From Gadus chalcogrammus (lineage: Eukaryota > Chordata > Actinopteri > Gadiformes > Gadidae): a stretch of 64,000 nt of DNA. The notes beneath the pieces are model-generated. The model had not been told where the DNA came from, made no database searches, and saw only the letters and a program-made list of their open reading frames with translations. The stretch is from NCBI RefSeq assembly GCF_026213295.1, contig NC_079415.1, positions 27,627,681 through 27,691,680 on the forward strand, in the 5' to 3' direction. Both the position numbers and the translations under genes were made by a program. Shown one piece after another: positions 62,813 through 64,000 of this stretch. Numbering within the stretch: position 1 is the first letter of the stretch; each line of letters starts with the position of its first letter.

Positions 62813-62845
62813 TGTGTGTGTTTGTGTGTGTGTGGGGGGGTGTCA
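62756..62845. repeat. (TG)n microsatellite
   Basis: About 90 bp of TG with two variants, with degenerate GT-rich DNA to 62935. Short flanks of this and the previous array ('gacagggttc.aggtgggac...tctgtaattg..caaccct') are duplicated, so the two arrays and their flanks form a local ~300-bp tandem duplication. Confidence 0.9.
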
Positions 62846-62935
62846 GTCAAGGTGTGTGTGTGTGTATGTATGTGGGGTGTGGGTGGGTGATTGTGTGTGT
62901 GTGCGTGTGTGTGCGCATGTGAGTGAGAGGACGTG

Positions 62936-63554
62936 TCTTTGCAAAATCCCCCCTGCACGGTGGTATCAGCGATGGAATTTCAGTGTTGTCTGCCAGGTCC
63001 TTGTAAAAACAAAAATATGCAAATATTTAATTACAGAACAAAGTCAAGAATGGGAACCGCGTGTGCGAGCGTGTGAGTGTGTGTCTGTCCCTTGTGTGGT
63101 TGAATTTATGAGTGTATGCACATGTGTTTGTGTTTGAGAGTGGGCTTCCCATGAAAATGCAAATGTAATGTATACTTCCATTAATGTTCCGGAAATCATT
63201 AAATGCTACAGCTGCAATCATTTCCTCTGTTTTCTAATGTAATTATATCATGCGATAATAACGATGATAACACGGATATTCCATAAAATGACACGAGGAA
63301 CATTGTGGGAGATTTCCCTTCCTTCACGGGACAAAGGAACACATCGGTGGTCGGACGAATTAATCGGATCAATGCAGCACGGAGACATCGGAAACGTCTG
63401 GCGTTCCGGATCATCTGTAGATCACAGCTCCGCGTCTTTCTCTGGGATCTGAAGCCCAGACGCTCCCCAGATGTTTAGCTACGGGGGGGGGGTCCGGGGA
63501 AGGGAAATTGGGAACGAGAGAAATGGAACGCGATGAAGGAAATGCGTGACTTAC
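62936..63554 (-). other. Collagen intron, nothing recognised
   Basis: No exon seen. GT-rich at 63056-63135. Confidence 0.4.
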
Positions 63555-63623
63555 TTTGGACCCCGGTAGGCCCTCGCCGAGGGGCCCCTTCTCCCCTTGG
63601 ACCCCCTGTGGCCCTTGAGGCCC
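63555..63623 (-). CDS. col28a1: Type XXVIII collagen, helix exon (69 nt), most 5' exon in window
   Basis: GPQGPQGVQGEKGPL-GE-GLPGSK; interruption in the standard place. The gene continues to the right of the window, where the rest of the helix and, by family rule, an N-terminal vWA domain and signal peptide should lie. The exons seen here add up to 830 residues plus stop. Confidence 0.9.
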
Positions 63624-63635
63624 CTGGGGAAAAGT

Positions 63636-63675
63636 AAACAAACAAACAAACAAACAAACAAACAAACAAACAAAC
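63636..63675. repeat. (AAAC)n tetranucleotide microsatellite
   Basis: Ten AAAC units, 12 bp upstream of the acceptor of the neighbouring collagen exon; (GTTT)n in the gene's sense. Confidence 0.95.
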
Positions 63676-64000
63676 ATCGTTTAGTAGGTGTAACCTGGGA
63701 ACAGACCATTTTTACCCGAAACTCTGGTAATTGGTCAAGGACAATGTCATTGGTTGAAATGACAGAAGCCGCAACGCGATTCGCTAGCTCCCCCATCAGG
63801 CAGTAGCTGGCACTAGCTTCCTCTGAACACTGTTTTGTATGTTTAAATGAACATCTTTGAACCTCGAAGGGCATTATCCCGCTTGCACGGTCGCTTGCCA
63901 AAGAAAATAAATTTAGACCATTCATTTATATTTTCGTGCGTTTTACAATCCAAATATAAAGTTTTTCACTGTTTCCCTGGTAACGCCTGAGGTTTTGACT
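63676..64000 (-). other. Right-edge collagen intron
   Basis: No exon or repeat recognised up to the window end. Confidence 0.4.

Overview
The window is animal nuclear DNA, almost certainly from a teleost fish. It has spliced vertebrate genes with short GT-AG exons, a fish-type 5S-derived SINE, a Tx1-group LINE, a Ty3/Gypsy remnant and several hAT transposons with intact 8-bp target-site duplications. About thirty long dinucleotide arrays (AC/GT and AG/CT, many over 100 bp) are present. That density resembles codfishes (Gadiformes), but the species cannot be named from the sequence alone.

Layout: 1-11.3 kb is upstream intergenic DNA with microsatellites, a complete hAT element (2.28-3.77 kb) and a collapsed Gypsy element with repeated ends (6.0-7.44 kb). 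From 11.83 to 28.66 kb on the + strand lies a complete two-exon heparan-sulfate 6-O-sulfotransferase gene (hs6st3-like, 449 aa). Its 15.5-kb intron holds microsatellites, an ORF1-only LINE set between two (TC)n tracts, a 5S-SINE and a 41-bp minisatellite. Converging on it from the - strand is an intronless GPCR of the 2-oxoglutarate receptor type (oxgr1-like, 32.47-33.64 kb). The HS6ST3/OXGR1 pairing matches the tetrapod neighbourhood as I remember it. From 37.43 to 43.20 kb on the - strand is a complete six-exon klhl41-like muscle BTB-BACK-Kelch gene (611 aa) with a MEF2-like site upstream. From 47.27 kb to the right edge, also on the - strand, is the 3' part of a type XXVIII collagen gene: 17 Gly-X-Y exons, a junction exon, a von Willebrand A exon, two low-complexity linker exons and a Kunitz exon. 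Its 5' part (the rest of the helix and the N-terminal vWA domain) lies beyond 64,000.

The four genes do not form a pathway; they are ordinary neighbours. hs6st3 modifies heparan sulfate in the Golgi, oxgr1 is a cell-surface metabolite receptor, klhl41 is a CUL3 adaptor in the sarcomere, and the collagen is an extracellular matrix protein. The most unusual material is in how repeats meet gene structure: a very long self-complementary (TG)n...(AC)n pair beside the hs6st3 splice donor, an AG-free minisatellite before its acceptor, a homopyrimidine intron in klhl41, a strictly periodic one-residue gap in the collagen exons, a palindromic MITE family, and a 120-bp intronic duplicate bounded by 15-bp direct repeats.
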